Assembly (NCBI GenBank): GCA_030710605.1
Contig: CP092870.1
Location: 51,411,921-51,475,920 of the forward strand
DNA length: 64,000 bases
Direction of reading: 5' to 3'
Source of the DNA: Cordylochernes scorpioides
Lineage: Eukaryota > Arthropoda > Arachnida > Pseudoscorpiones > Chernetidae
Shown: positions 30,101 to 41,180 of the stretch, piece by piece
How the letters are laid out: every line of letters starts with the position of its first letter
Numbering within the stretch: the first letter of the stretch is position 1
Position numbers and translations under genes: made by a program
Notes under the pieces: model-generated
Databases searched by the model: none
Seen by the model: the letters and a program-made list of their open reading frames with translations, nothing else
What the model was told of the DNA's origin: nothing

Positions 30101-33100
30101 TAACAGTCCAACCTGATATATTCAATAACACATCTGAAAAGGCTCTGATAACAGTCCAACCTGATATATTCAATAACACATCTGAAAAGGCTCTGATAAC
30201 AGTCCAACCTGATATATTCAATAACACATCTGAAAAGGCTCTGATAACTGTCCAACCTGATATATTCAATAGCACATCTGAAATGGCTCTGATAACAGTC
30301 CAACCTGATATATTCAATAGCACATCTGAAAAGGCTCTGATAACAGTACAACCTGATATATTCAATAACACATCTGAAAAGACTCTGATGACAGTCCAAC
30401 CTGATATATTCAATAGCACATTTGAAACGGCTCTGATAACTGTCCAACCTGATATATTCAATAGCACATCTGAAACAGATATGATAACAGTACAACCTGA
30501 TATTTTCAATAACACATCTGAAAAGGCTCTGATAACAGTCCAGCCTGATATATTCAATTGCACATCTGAAACGGCTCTGATAACAGTACAATCTGATATA
30601 TTAAACATCACATTTGAAACGGCTCTGATAACAGTCCAACCTGATTTATTCAATAGCACATCTGAAATGGCTCTGATAACAGTCCAACCTGATATATTCA
30701 ATAGCACATCTGAAACGGCTCTGATAACAGTACAAACTGATATATTCAATAGCACATCTGTAACGGCTCTGATAACAGTACAACCTGATATATATTCAAT
30801 AGCACATCTGAAACGGCTCTGATACCAGTCCAACCTGATATATTCCATAGCACATCTGAAAATACTCTGATAACAGTCCAACCTAATATATTCATAGCAC
30901 ATCTGAAAAGACTCTGATAACAGTCCAACCTGATATATTCAATAGCACATTTGAAACGGCTCTGATACCAGTCCAACCTGATATATTCAATAGCACATCT
31001 GAAACATATCTGATAACAGTCCATACTGATATATTCAATAGCACATCTGAAAAGACTCTGATAACAGTCCAACCTGATATATTCAATAGCACATTTGAAA
31101 CGGCTCTGATACTAGTCCAACCTGATATATTCAATAGCACATCTGAAAAGACTCTGATAACAGTCCAACCTGATATATTCAATATCACATATGAAACGGC
31201 TCTGATAACAGTCCAACCTGATATATTCAATAGCACATCTGAAACGGCTCTGACAACAGTCCAACCTGATATATCAATAGCATATCTGAAACAGATCTGA
31301 TAACAGTCCAACCTGATATATTTAATAGCCCATCTGAAACAGATATGATAACAGTACAACCTGATATATTCAATAACACATCTGAAGAGGCTCTGATAAC
31401 AGTTCAACCTGATATATTCAATAGCACATCTGAAACGGCTCTGACAACAGTCCAACCCGATATATCAATAGAACATCTGAAACAGATCTGATAACAGTCC
31501 AACTTTATATATTCAATAACACATCTGATAACAGTCCAACCTGATAAATTCAATAGCACATCTGAAATGGCTCTGATAACAGTACAACCTGATATATTCA
31601 ATTGCACATCTGAAACGGCTCTGATAACAGTTCAACCTGATATATTCAATAGCAAATCTGTAACGGCTCTGATAACAGTACAACCTGATATATTCAATAG
31701 AACATTTGAAACGGCTCTGATAACTGTCCAACATGGTATATTCAATAGCACATTTGAAACGGTTCTGATACCAGTCCAACCTTATATATTCAATATCACA
31801 TCTGAAAAGGCTCTGATAACAGTCCAACCTGATACATTCAATAACACATCTGAAAAGGCTCTGATAACTGTCCAACCTGATATATTCAATAGCACATCTG
31901 AAATGGCTCTGATAACAGTCCAACCTGATATATTCAATAGCACATCTGAAAAGGCTCTGATAACAGTTCAACCTGATATATTCAATAACACATCTGAAAA
32001 GGCTCTGATGACAGTCTAACCTGATATATTCAATAGCACATTTGAAACGGCTCTGATAACTGTCCAACCTGATATATTCAATAGCACATCTGAAACAGAT
32101 ATGATAACAGTACAACCTGATATATTCAATAACACATCTGAAAAGGCTCTGATAACAGTCCAGCCTGATATATTCAATAGCACATCTGAAACGGCTCTGA
32201 TAACAGTACAATCTGATATATTAAACATCACATCTGAAATGGCTCTGATAACGGTCCAAACTGATATATTCAATAGCACATCTGAAATGGATTTGATAAC
32301 AGTCCAACCTGATATATTCAATAGCACATCTGAAACGGCTCTGATAACAGTACAATCTGATATATTAAACATCACATTTGAAACGGCTCTGATAACAGTC
32401 CAACCTGATTTATTCAATAGCACATCTGAAATGGCTTTGATAACAGTTCAACCTGATATATTCAATAGCAAATCTGTAACGGCTCTGATAACAGTACAAC
32501 CTGATATATTCAATAGAACATTTGAAACGGCTCTAATAACTGTCCAACATGGTATATTCAATAGCACATTTGAAACGGTTCTGATACCAGTCCAACCTTA
32601 TATATTCAATATCACATCTGAAAAGGCTCTGATAACAGTCCAACCTGATACATTCAATAACACATCTGAAAAGGCTCTGATAACAGTCCAACCTGATATA
32701 TTCAATAACACATCTGAAAAGGCTCTGATAACAGTCCAACCTGATATATTCAATAACACATCTGAAAAGGCTCTGATAACTGTCCAACATTATATATTCA
32801 ATAGCACATCTGAAATGGCTCTGATAACAGTCCAACCTGATATATTCAATAGCACATCTGAAAAGGCTCTGATAACAGTACAACCTGATATATTCAATAA
32901 CACATCTGAAAAGGCTCTGATGACAGTCCAACCTGATATATTCAATAGCACATTTGAAACGGCTCTGATAACTGTCCAACCTGATATATTCAATAGCACA
33001 TCTGAAACAGATATGATAACAGTACAACCTGATATATTCAATAACACATCTGAAAAGGCTCTGATAACAGTCCAACCTGATATATTCAATAGCACATCTG

Positions 33101-36100
33101 AAACGGCTCTGATAACAGTACAATCTGATATATTAAACATCACATTTGAAACGGCTCTGATAACAGTCCAACCTGATTTATTCAATAGCACCTCTGAAAT
33201 GGCTCTGATAACAGTTCAACCTGATATATTCAATAGCAAATCTGTAACAGCTCTGATAACAGTACAACCTGATATATTCAATAGAACATTTGAAACGGCT
33301 CTGATAACTGTCCAACATGGTATATTCAATAGCACATTTGAAACGGTTCTGATACCAGTCCAACCTTATATATTCAATATCACATCTGAAAAGGCTCTGA
33401 TAACAGTCCAACCTGATACATTCAATAACACATCTGAAAAGGCTCTGATAACAGTCCAACCTGATATATTCAATAACACATCTGAAAAGGCTCTGATAAC
33501 AGTCCAACCTGATATATTCAATAACACATCTGAAAAGGCTCTGATAACTGTCCAACCTGATATATTCAATAGCACATCTGAAATGGCTCTGATAACAGTC
33601 CAACCTGATATATTCAATAGCACATCTGAAAAGGCTCTGAAAACAGTACAACCTGATATATTCAATAACACATCTGAAAAGGCTCTGATGACAGTCCAAC
33701 CTGATATATTCAATAGCACATTTGAAACGGCTCTGATAACTGTCCAACCTGATATATTCAATAGCACATCTGAAACAGATATGATAACAGTACAACCTGA
33801 TATTTTCAATAACACATCTGAAAAGGCTCTGATAACAGTCCAGCCTGATATATTCAATAGCACATCTGAAACGGCTCTGATAAAAGTACAATCTGATATA
33901 TTAAACATCACATTTGAAACGGCTCTGATAACAGTCCAACCTGATTTATTCAATAGCACATCTGAAATGGCTCTGATAACAGTCCAAACTGATATATTCA
34001 ATAACACATCTGAAAAGGCTCTGATAACAGTCCAACCTGATATATTCAATAACACATCTGAAAAGGCTCTGATAACTGTCCAACCTGATATATTCAATAA
34101 CACATCTGAAAAGGCTCTGATAACTGTCCAACCTGATATATTCAATAGCACATCTGAAATGGCTCTGATAACAGTCCAACCTGATATATTCAATAGCACA
34201 TCTGAAAAGGCTCTGATAACAGTACAACCTGATATATTCAATAGCACATCTGAAAAGGCTCTGATAACAGTCCAAACTGATATATTCAATAGCACATTTG
34301 AAACGGCTCTGATAACTGTCCAACCTGATATATTCAATAGCACATCTGAAACAGATATGATAACAGTACAACCTGATATATTCAATAACACATCTGAAAA
34401 GGCTCTGATAACAGTCCAACCTGATATATTCAATAGCACATCTGAAACGGCTCTGATAACAGTACAATCTGATATATCAAACATCACATTTGAAACGGCT
34501 CTGATAACAGTCCAACCTGATTTATTCAATAGCACATCTGAAATGGCTCTGATAACAGTCCAACCTGATATATTCAATAACACATCTGAAAAGGGTCTGA
34601 TAACTGTCCAACCTGATATATTCAATAGCACATCTGAAATGGCTCTGATAACAGTCCAACCTGATATATTCAATAGCACATCTGAAAAGGCTCTGATAAC
34701 AGTACAACCTGATATATTCAATAACACATCTGAAAAGGCTCTGATGACAGTCCAACCTGATATATTCAATAGCACATTTGAAACGGCTCTGATAACTGTC
34801 CAACCTGATATATTCAATAGCACATCTGAAACAGATATGATAACAGTACAACCTGATATATTCAATAACACATCTGAAAAGGCTCTGATAACAGTCCAGC
34901 CTGATATATTCAATAGCACATCTGAAACGGCTCTGATAACAGTACAATCTGATATATTAAACATCACATCTGAAATGGCTCTGATAACAGTCCAAACTGA
35001 TATATTCAATAGCACCTCTGAAATGGATTTGATAACAGTCCAACCTGATATATTCAATAGCACATCTGAAAAGGCTCTGATACCAGTCCAACCTGATATA
35101 TTCAATAACACATCTGAAAAGGCTCTGATAACAGTCCAACCTGATATATTCAATAACACATCTGAAAAGGCTCTGATAACTGTCCAACCTGATATATTCA
35201 ATAGCACATCTGAAATGGCTCTGATAACAGTCCAACCTGATATATTCAATAGCACATCTGAAAAGGCTCTGATAACAGTACAACCTGATATATTCAATAG
35301 TACATCTGAAAAGGCTCTGATAACAGTCCAACCTGATATATTCAATAGCACATTTGAAACGGCTCTGATAACTGTCCAACCTGATATATTCAATAGCACA
35401 TCTGAAACAGATATGATAACAGTACAACCTGATATATTCAATAACACATCTGAAAAGGCTCTGATAACAGTCCAACCTGATATATTCAATAGCACATCTG
35501 AAACGGCTCTGATAACAGTACAATCTGATATATTAAACATCACATTTGAAACGGCTCTGATAACAGTCCAACCTGATTTATTCAATAGCACATCTGAAAT
35601 GGCTCTGATAACAGTCCAAACTGATATATTCAATAGCACATCTGAAACAGATATGATAACAGTACAACCTGATATATTCATTAACACATCTGAAAAGGCT
35701 CTGATTACAGTCCAAACTGATATATTCAATAGCACATCTGTAACGGCTCTGATAGCAGTACAACCTGATATATTCAATAGCACATCTGAAACTTCTCTGA
35801 TAACAGTCCAACCTGATATATTCAATAACACATCTGAAAATGCTCTGATAACAGTCCAACCTGATATATTCAATAACACATCTGAAAAGGCTCTGATAAC
35901 AGTCCAATCTGATATATTCAATAGCACATCTGAAACAGATATGATAACAGTACAGCCTGATATATTCAATAGCACATCTGAAACGGCTCTGATAACAGTA
36001 CAATCTGATATATTAAACATCACATTTGAAACAGCTCTGATAACATTACAACCTGATATATTCAATAGCACATTTGAAACGGCTCTGATAACAGTCCAAC

Positions 36101-37195
36101 CTGATATATTCAATATCACATCTGAAAAGGCTCTGATAACAGTCCAACCTGATATATTCAATAACACATCTGAAAAGGCTCTGATAACAGTCCAATCTGA
36201 TATATTCAATAGCACATCTGAAACAGATATGATAACAGTACAACCTGATATATTCAATAACACATCTGTAACGGCTCTGATTACAGTCCAATCTGATATA
36301 TTCAATAGCACATCTGTAACGGCTCTGATAACAGTCCAACCTGATATATTCAATAGCACATCTGAAACTGCTCTGATAACAGTCCAACCTGATATATTCA
36401 ATAACACATCTGAAAATGCTCTGTTAATAGTCCAACCTGATATATTCAATAGCACATCTGAAACGGATCTGATAACAGTTCAGCCTGATATATTCAATAG
36501 CACGTCTGAAACGGCTCTGATAACAGTTCAACCTTATACATTCAATAACACATCTTAAAATGGATTTTATAACAGTTCAACCTGATATATTCAATAGCAC
36601 ATCTGAAACGGCTCTGATAACAGTCCAACCTGATATATTCAATAGCACATCTGAAACGGCTCTGATAACAGTTCAACCTGGTTATATTCAATAGCACATC
36701 TGAAACGGCTCTGATAACAGTCCAACCTGATATATTCAATAGCACATTTGAAATGGCTCTGATAACAGTCCAACCTGATATATTCAATAGCACATCTGAA
36801 ACGGCTCTGATAACAGTCTAACATGATATATTCAATAGCACATCTGAAACGGCTCTGATAACAGTACAACCTGATATATTCAATAGCATATCTGAAACGG
36901 CTCTGATAACAATCCAACCTGATATATTCAATAACACATCTGAAAATGCTCTGATAATAGTCCAACCTGATATATTCAATAGCACATCTGAAACGGCTCT
37001 GATAACAGTTCAGCCTGATATATTCAATAGCACGTCTGAAACGGCTCTGATAACAGTTCAACCTTATATATTCAATAGCACATCTAAAAATCGATTTTAT
37101 AACAGTTCAACTTGATATATTCAATAGCACATCTGAAATGGATTTGATAACAGTTCAACCTGATATATTCAATAGCACATGTGAAGTAGCTCTGA
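27161..37195. repeat. Satellite array of ~209 monomers of 48 bp (10.0 kb)
   Basis: The unit is 48 bp and in one plus-strand frame reads TSETALITVQPDIFNS. Because 48 is a multiple of three and the unit has no stop in that frame or in two minus-strand frames, very long ORFs arise on both strands. The longest are 32101-36558 on plus and 33366-36455 on minus. These are a property of the repeat and not evidence of a gene. Monomers fall into recurring ordered variants with higher-order periods of 720, 768 and 816 bp (15-17 monomers). Marker CAATAGCAAATCTG begins at 28251, 29019, 29739, 31647, 32463 and 33231. A further block of over 1 kb starting at about 27335 is repeated about 3.39 kb downstream, from about 30727. 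Few indels break the 48-bp register. Confidence 0.97.
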
Positions 37196-37241
37196 ATGAA
37201 TATTTAAATTGTTAGAATCAATAACGTATATGATACATATA

Positions 37242-37803
37242 TGTAGTATATTTTGACATAGATAGATTACAGCCTTCTTCTAATATTTATTATATCCCCA
37301 TATCTGTATATAAAAATATGTATCAAACATGTAATAATGGAAGTGACAATAAAACAAAGAAGGGGTAAAGGTAGACAAAGACGACACTATAGTCCAGACG
37401 ACAAAGACCAGACGAACACGTGTTTATGATAATGAGTTCGATTACCCCGTCAACAGGTGGCCAAACGTAATAATTAATCAACGCTTGACAGGTGGCGTGT
37501 TTTCTGGGGGCCAATCAAAACGCGCCACCACATGCCAGAGTCTGAGTATATAAGGAGCCCAGAAATGGGACAAAGGGAGTTGTGTTTTAGTTGTTTCAGA
37601 GCGACGCTGTCATACGGTCGGTCAGATCTCTCACCCCCCCTTCTACCCGCGTAGGCTAGGGCATCCGTGACGTCCGTGGTCTTCCTCTACTTCTTGGAGT
37701 TACCCTCTAGACCTGCCTCTGTCTCTTGCTGTCTCAGTGCGGGAATCCCATCACTCACCCACTACCACGACTGCCCAGCACATTCCACAACGGGATTACT
37801 ACA
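37242..37803 (+). repeat. E1 5' LTR
   Basis: It starts TGTAGTATATTTTGACATAG and ends GGGATTACTACA. A CCAAT box is at 37511-37515 and TATATAA at 37547-37553, a regular spacing for a Pol II promoter. Confidence 0.88.
37511..37553 (+). promoter_or_regulatory. CCAAT and TATA boxes of the E1 LTR promoter
   Basis: GGGCCAATC lies 36 bp upstream of TATATAAGG. Both are kept in the 3' LTR (TATATAA at 45215-45221). Confidence 0.65.
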
Positions 37804-37842
37804 GAATCCGTTAAAGTCGACAGGATAACTGAGGACAGCCGC

Positions 37843-37979
37843 ATGCAGAGGATGACGAAGGCCGAAGACGAGTACGTCGCGGATGCCCTCACCAACATGC
37901 AGCCCCACTGCGAAGACCGAGTAAGCCGCCTAAAAGACGCCATGCGAGGACTAGCTGCACCTCGCAGCGAGCAGGTCAT
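37843..37979 (+). pseudogene. E1 small ORF, first part (interrupted by the KH element)
   Basis: The ATG at 37843 opens MQRMTKAEDEYVADALTNMQ and runs to the target duplication GTCAT. It resumes at 41039. It is hydrophilic, with no known domain. It may be a gag remnant. Confidence 0.55.
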
Positions 37980-38288
37980 TGAGATAAGAGGCAGCCAGCG
38001 GGCGACGCTGGCATCCTGGGACGCTGGCTGGCCAGCCGGCCTGCGCGCGCACCGGGGGCTGCGCGCGCACTTTTCGAACACCGCCTGATCTCGCCGGCTT
38101 GTTTACCGCCCGTCGCTACAACCTACGGCGGTTCCTTCTATTATATAATACTCTAGGCGCTGGTGGAGTAAAAACTGTACTCCACCTGCCTCTTATAATT
38201 GTATGTAATTTTTGAACTTATTAAAATATAAATTATTAATTTATAGTTCTCACTGCAGCTCGAACCTTTACCCTAACGCGGTAGAACA
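37980..38288 (+). repeat. 5' LTR of the KH element
   Basis: It starts TGAGATAAGAGGCAGCC and ends GCGGTAGAACA. The first 110 bp are GC-rich with a repeated CTGCGCGCGCAC motif. The rest is AT-rich, with TATATAATA near 38142 that may serve as TATA box. Confidence 0.95.
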
Positions 38289-38302
38289 TGGCGCAATCGA
38301 CA
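38289..38302 (+). promoter_or_regulatory. Primer-binding site of the KH element
   Basis: TGGCGCAATCGACA directly follows the LTR. The TGGCGC start suits a tRNA 3' CCA end and resembles tRNA-Ser-type sites of gypsy elements; the tRNA identity is inferred. Confidence 0.7.
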
Positions 38303-38358
38303 TTCGGTTAATTATAGCCGTTTTTTAAGTGACAGCTCAGTGACAATTAGTAATCAAG

Positions 38359-39399
38359 ATGCCCTCAAGAAGGAATCGCCGACCATCCCAAACCCCTCCA
38401 GAGAACCCTGCCTCGCCGACCAGCACCGACATCCTCAGGTCCATAGCCGCACTGTTGCAGCAGATGGCTACTCGGAATCCGACACCGACAGTCCCATTAG
38501 GAGCTCCTCCTCACCACGCCACAAAAATCATCCAGCTTCCTAAACTGGCTTCCCCGGAGGAGTTAACGATGTCTGTTTTCCGCGATTGGAAACAACGTTG
38601 GAACGACTACGTGGACGCCCAACAAGTAGCCACCTTCCCGCTATCCACACAGCAAGTGACTTTGCGTGCCGCCCTCCATTCCGAATGGACCATCCTTTGG
38701 CAATCAGGCCGCCTTCATATTTCTACCACCACCACCCTCGATGAAGCCGTGAATGCTCTCGAGGCCTACCTACGCAAGAAGCGAAACCCCCTCCTTGATC
38801 GGCAAGATTTTCATCGTAGGGACCAACAAACCGAAGAATCGGTGGATCGCTACTTCGCAGCCCTTAAAGCTCTTGATGACTCGTGTGCACATGAGCTGGA
38901 TTTTAAGTGCAGCACATGCGGCGACCCGTGTATTACAATATGCACAAAAAGAGCTTGTGGGAAAACGTTTGCCCTTGCTGGTTATCAACAGCAACTCCGT
39001 ATCCGTGACAGGTTATTATGTGGCCTGTTTGATAAAGACCTCCAACGAAAAGTACTGGCGGAGCAGTACAATTCCGACCTCTCCCTGGACCGAGTCCTCT
39101 CAATTTGTCTCGCACATGAGAGTGCTACCGCCGTGAGCGCGACTCTTTCACCCTCCCCAACCACCTCCCCCGAAGCCTTCATTGCAACCAGACGTGCACC
39201 ATCAACCTACAAGCATCAACAAGCCAGCTCGTCTGAAACCTCACCTAAGGCCAACCGTTTCTTTCAGAAACCCTATGATCCTAACGACCACTGCTCCGGA
39301 TGTGGGGCTAACCCAAGACACCGCCGTGACCAGTGCCCAGCAAAAGACATAGAGTGTAACAAATGCGGCATCACCGGGCATTATGGAAGGGTTTGCTGA
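38359..39399 (+). CDS. gag protein of the KH element
   Basis: 346 codons from ATG 38359, 70 bp after the LTR. It has a Pro-rich N-terminus, a gag core with FRDWKQRWNDYVDAQQV and TLDEAVNALEAYLRKKR, and an unusual Cys-rich insert (CSTCGDPCITICTKRACGK). Two zinc knuckles lie at the C-terminus: CSGCGANPRHRRDQC and CNKCGITGHYGRVC. It would form particles and bind RNA. It ends at TGA 39397-39399, and the same frame stays open beyond for another 478 codons. Confidence 0.88.
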   Translation: MPSRRNRRPSQTPPENPASPTSTDILRSIAALLQQMATRNPTPTVPLGAPPHHATKIIQLPKLASPEELTMSVFRDWKQRWNDYVDAQQVATFPLSTQQVTLRAALHSEWTILWQSGRLHISTTTTLDEAVNALEAYLRKKRNPLLDRQDFHRRDQQTEESVDRYFAALKALDDSCAHELDFKCSTCGDPCITICTKRACGKTFALAGYQQQLRIRDRLLCGLFDKDLQRKVLAEQYNSDLSLDRVLSICLAHESATAVSATLSPSPTTSPEAFIATRRAPSTYKHQQASSSETSPKANRFFQKPYDPNDHCSGCGANPRHRRDQCPAKDIECNKCGITGHYGRVC

Positions 39400-40833
39400 C
39401 AACTGAAACGGAAACCCACAACCAAACCTAATATCCCGCCACCCGCAACCAGAAACAATCAGTCCCAACCAGGACCCTCAAACACAGTTGTTGAAGCTGG
39501 AGTACGCAACGAACTCATAACCATTCCGACCGATATCAACCATAAGTTACACCAAATCCGTTGGCTGGCGGACCCGGGGTCAGATCTGGATCTAATCCCA
39601 GAATCAGAATTCCTGTTACTGGATGAGCAGACCCGATCAGCACTCAACCCGAAGAACGTCCCTTGCGTAGGAGCCAACGGCATCAGCTTAAGTCCTTGTG
39701 GATCGTTCGTCGCGGCACTGCATCTCAACGGGAAAACATACAGTACTACCGTTGGAGTCTGCAAGCACCTGAACGCCCCTCTCTTGAGCAAGAGCGGATG
39801 CAAAGCCTTAGGACTTCTGCCGGATAACTGGCCCCATTCAATGATCGTCAATGCCATAACCAACGGACAAGTTCTAACGTTCCCGCCGAACCCGATGAGA
39901 GCCAATGAGATCGATAAGCAGTCTATCCTTACCCATCATGCTAGGGCGTTCGACGACACAGTGTTAAAACCCATGCAAGGACCCCCCATGTCTATCGAAC
40001 TAGTTAAAGATGCCGTTCCTTGCAAACGCTACCGGGCATACAACGTTCCCTTTCACTGGAGAGACCCCGTCAAAACTCAACTCGATACCATGTTGGCGAA
40101 AGGGATAATCGAACAGGTACCCGTCGGCGAAGCCATCGATTGGTGCCATCCTATGGTAGTCGTCCCGAAAAAAGGCTCATCACAAGTCACTATACCAAAT
40201 GATCTCGCCGGTGCCATCATTGGGAAAGGTGGTCAACGCATCAGGAAGATCCGGCGCGAGTCTGGTGCGGGGATCACCATAGATGAGTCTCAACCTGGTA
40301 GCAACGAACGGGTCATCACCATCTCTGGCACGGCCCAGCAGATCCAGATGGCCCAGTACCTCTTGCAGCAAAATGTAAGAGAACATTCCTTCCGGAAGCG
40401 ATACAATCGCAACGCCAAGCCACTCTCACATTTGGAAGTGGGAGCAATAGTCCTTGTCCAGGATCACCGCACAAAACATTGGACCCTCCTTGCTGAGGTT
40501 CTCGAACAACTTCCACGCGGTCGCAGCTACCTCATCCGGACCGACGCCGGACGCCTTCTTCGCCGTAATCGCAGATTCTTACGACCTTTCGTGCCTCCAC
40601 CGTACACCACCCCACCCAACTCAGCTCAACATCAGCAGACCTTATCCCCTCGAACCCGAGAACCGAACCCGCGTTATAGCAACTACGTTGGATCGGTCCC
40701 AAGTCCCAATCTCCAGGGGGGGCATGAGATAAGAGGCAGCCAGCGGGCGACGCTGGCATCCTGGGACGCTGGCTGGCCAGCCGGCCTGCGCGCGCACCGG
40801 GGGCTGCGCGCGCACTTTTCGAACACCGCCTGA
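39400..40833 (+). CDS. Protease / RT-stub / KH domain / integrase-tail ORF of the KH element
   Basis: It is open in the gag frame directly after the TGA. A retropepsin-like part has [17 protein letters not shown] (Pro replaces Thr or Ser after the active Asp, near 39571). Next comes an RT beginning ([27 protein letters not shown]) that stops before the catalytic core. From 40186 to about 40386 the frame encodes a KH domain with [20 protein letters not shown] and the C-terminal [10 protein letters not shown], very like KH3 of hnRNP K proteins. Then follows an integrase C-terminal tail ([20 protein letters not shown]). The last 36 codons read into the 3' LTR. Expression after the TGA would need readthrough or another start. 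The joins are clean and fully in frame. Confidence 0.87.
   Translation, partial: QLKRKPTTKPNIPPPATRNNQSQPGPSNTVVEAGVRNELITIPTDINHKLHQIRWLADPGSDLDLIPESEFLLLDEQTRSALNPKNVPCVGANGISLSPCGSFVAALHLNGKTYSTTVGVCKHLNAPLLSKSGCKALGLLPDNWPHSMIVNAITNGQVLTFPPNPMRANEIDKQSILTHHARAFDDTVLKPMQGPPMSIELVKDAVPCKRYRAYNVPFHWRDPVKTQLDTMLAKGIIEQVPVGEAIDWCHPMVVVPKKGSSQVTIPNDLAGAIIGKGGQRIRKIRRESGAGITIDESQPGSNERVITISGTAQQIQMAQYLLQQNVREHSFRKRYNRNAKPLSHLEVGAIVLVQDHRTKHWTLLAEVLEQLPRGRSYLIRTDAGRLLRRNRRFLRPFVPPPYTTPPNSAQHQQTLSPRTREPNPRYSNYVGSVPSPNLQGGHEIRGSQRATLASWDAGWPAGLRAHRGLRAHFSNTA
40186..40386 (+). other. KH RNA-binding domain (hnRNP K KH3-like) embedded in the retrotransposon ORF
   Basis: 67 residues with the type I KH core: the GXXG loop is G-K-G-G in IIGKGGQR, followed by the [10 protein letters not shown] strand and a final AQYLLQQ helix. 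Residues typical of hnRNP K KH3 (IP-DLAG, IIGKGG, ITI-GT, QIQ-AQYLLQ) are all present. No intron interrupts it, which suggests capture from spliced RNA or one exon. Confidence 0.9.
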
Positions 40834-41033
40834 TCTCGCCGGCTTGTTTACCGCCCGTCGCTACAACCTACGGCGGTTCCTTCTATTATATAATACTCTA
40901 GGCGCTGGTGGAGTAAAAACTGTACTCCACCTGCCTCTTATAATTGTATGTAATTTTTGGACTTATTAAAATATAAATTATTAATTTATAGTTCTCACTG
41001 CAGCTCGAACCTTTACCCTAACGCGGTAGAACA
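40725..41033 (+). repeat. 3' LTR of the KH element
   Basis: Identical to 37980-38288 except for one base. It is preceded by the purine run AGGGGGGG (about 40715-40722), the polypurine tract. Confidence 0.95.
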
Positions 41034-41038
41034 GTCAT

Positions 41039-41180
41039 CATCGCCCCCATCAACATCTCCTGCGCCACGAACATCTCCCTCCATCAGCTCGAACAGGCAG
41101 ACAAGATTCTTCGAGAAATCCTGGCATTGCCCCGCCAACCAGCATCGACGATGTCCCATGGCAACCATCGCAAAAAGTGA
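41039..41180 (+). pseudogene. E1 small ORF, second part
   Basis: After the second GTCAT the frame continues exactly (IAPINISCATNISLHQLEQA...) and stops at TGA 41178-41180. With the insertion removed it would be 92 codons. The continuity confirms that the KH element split it. Confidence 0.55.

Larger units (their letters stand above)
37980..41033 (+). mobile_element. Complete young Ty3/gypsy-type element carrying a KH domain (3,054 bp, TSD GTCAT)
   Basis: The 309-bp LTRs differ at one base (A at about 38214, G at about 40959). The 5-bp duplication GTCAT at 37975-37979 and 41034-41038 is perfect. It has TG...CA ends, a primer site TGGCGCAATCGACA at 38289 and a polypurine tract before 40725. 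It encodes gag, a protease-like region, an RT stub, a KH domain and an integrase tail, but no RT core, RNase H or integrase core. It must have moved using enzymes supplied in trans. Confidence 0.93.

Noticed and set aside
28171..36558. Very long ORFs (883, 1,485 and 1,029 codons) as giant repeat proteins
   Set aside because: They follow from a 48-bp stop-free unit and occur on both strands. Variation shows no codon-level constraint and no promoter or splice context is seen.
27161..37195. Regular repeats as a CRISPR-like array
   Set aside because: There are no unique spacers; monomers are directly adjacent in a eukaryotic genome.
38753..39136. Second-frame 127-codon ORF within gag
   Set aside because: It overlaps the KH-element gag, which has zinc knuckles and conserved gag motifs.
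39459..39905. Minus-strand 148-codon ORF
   Set aside because: It is opposite the protease region of the KH element; no domain.
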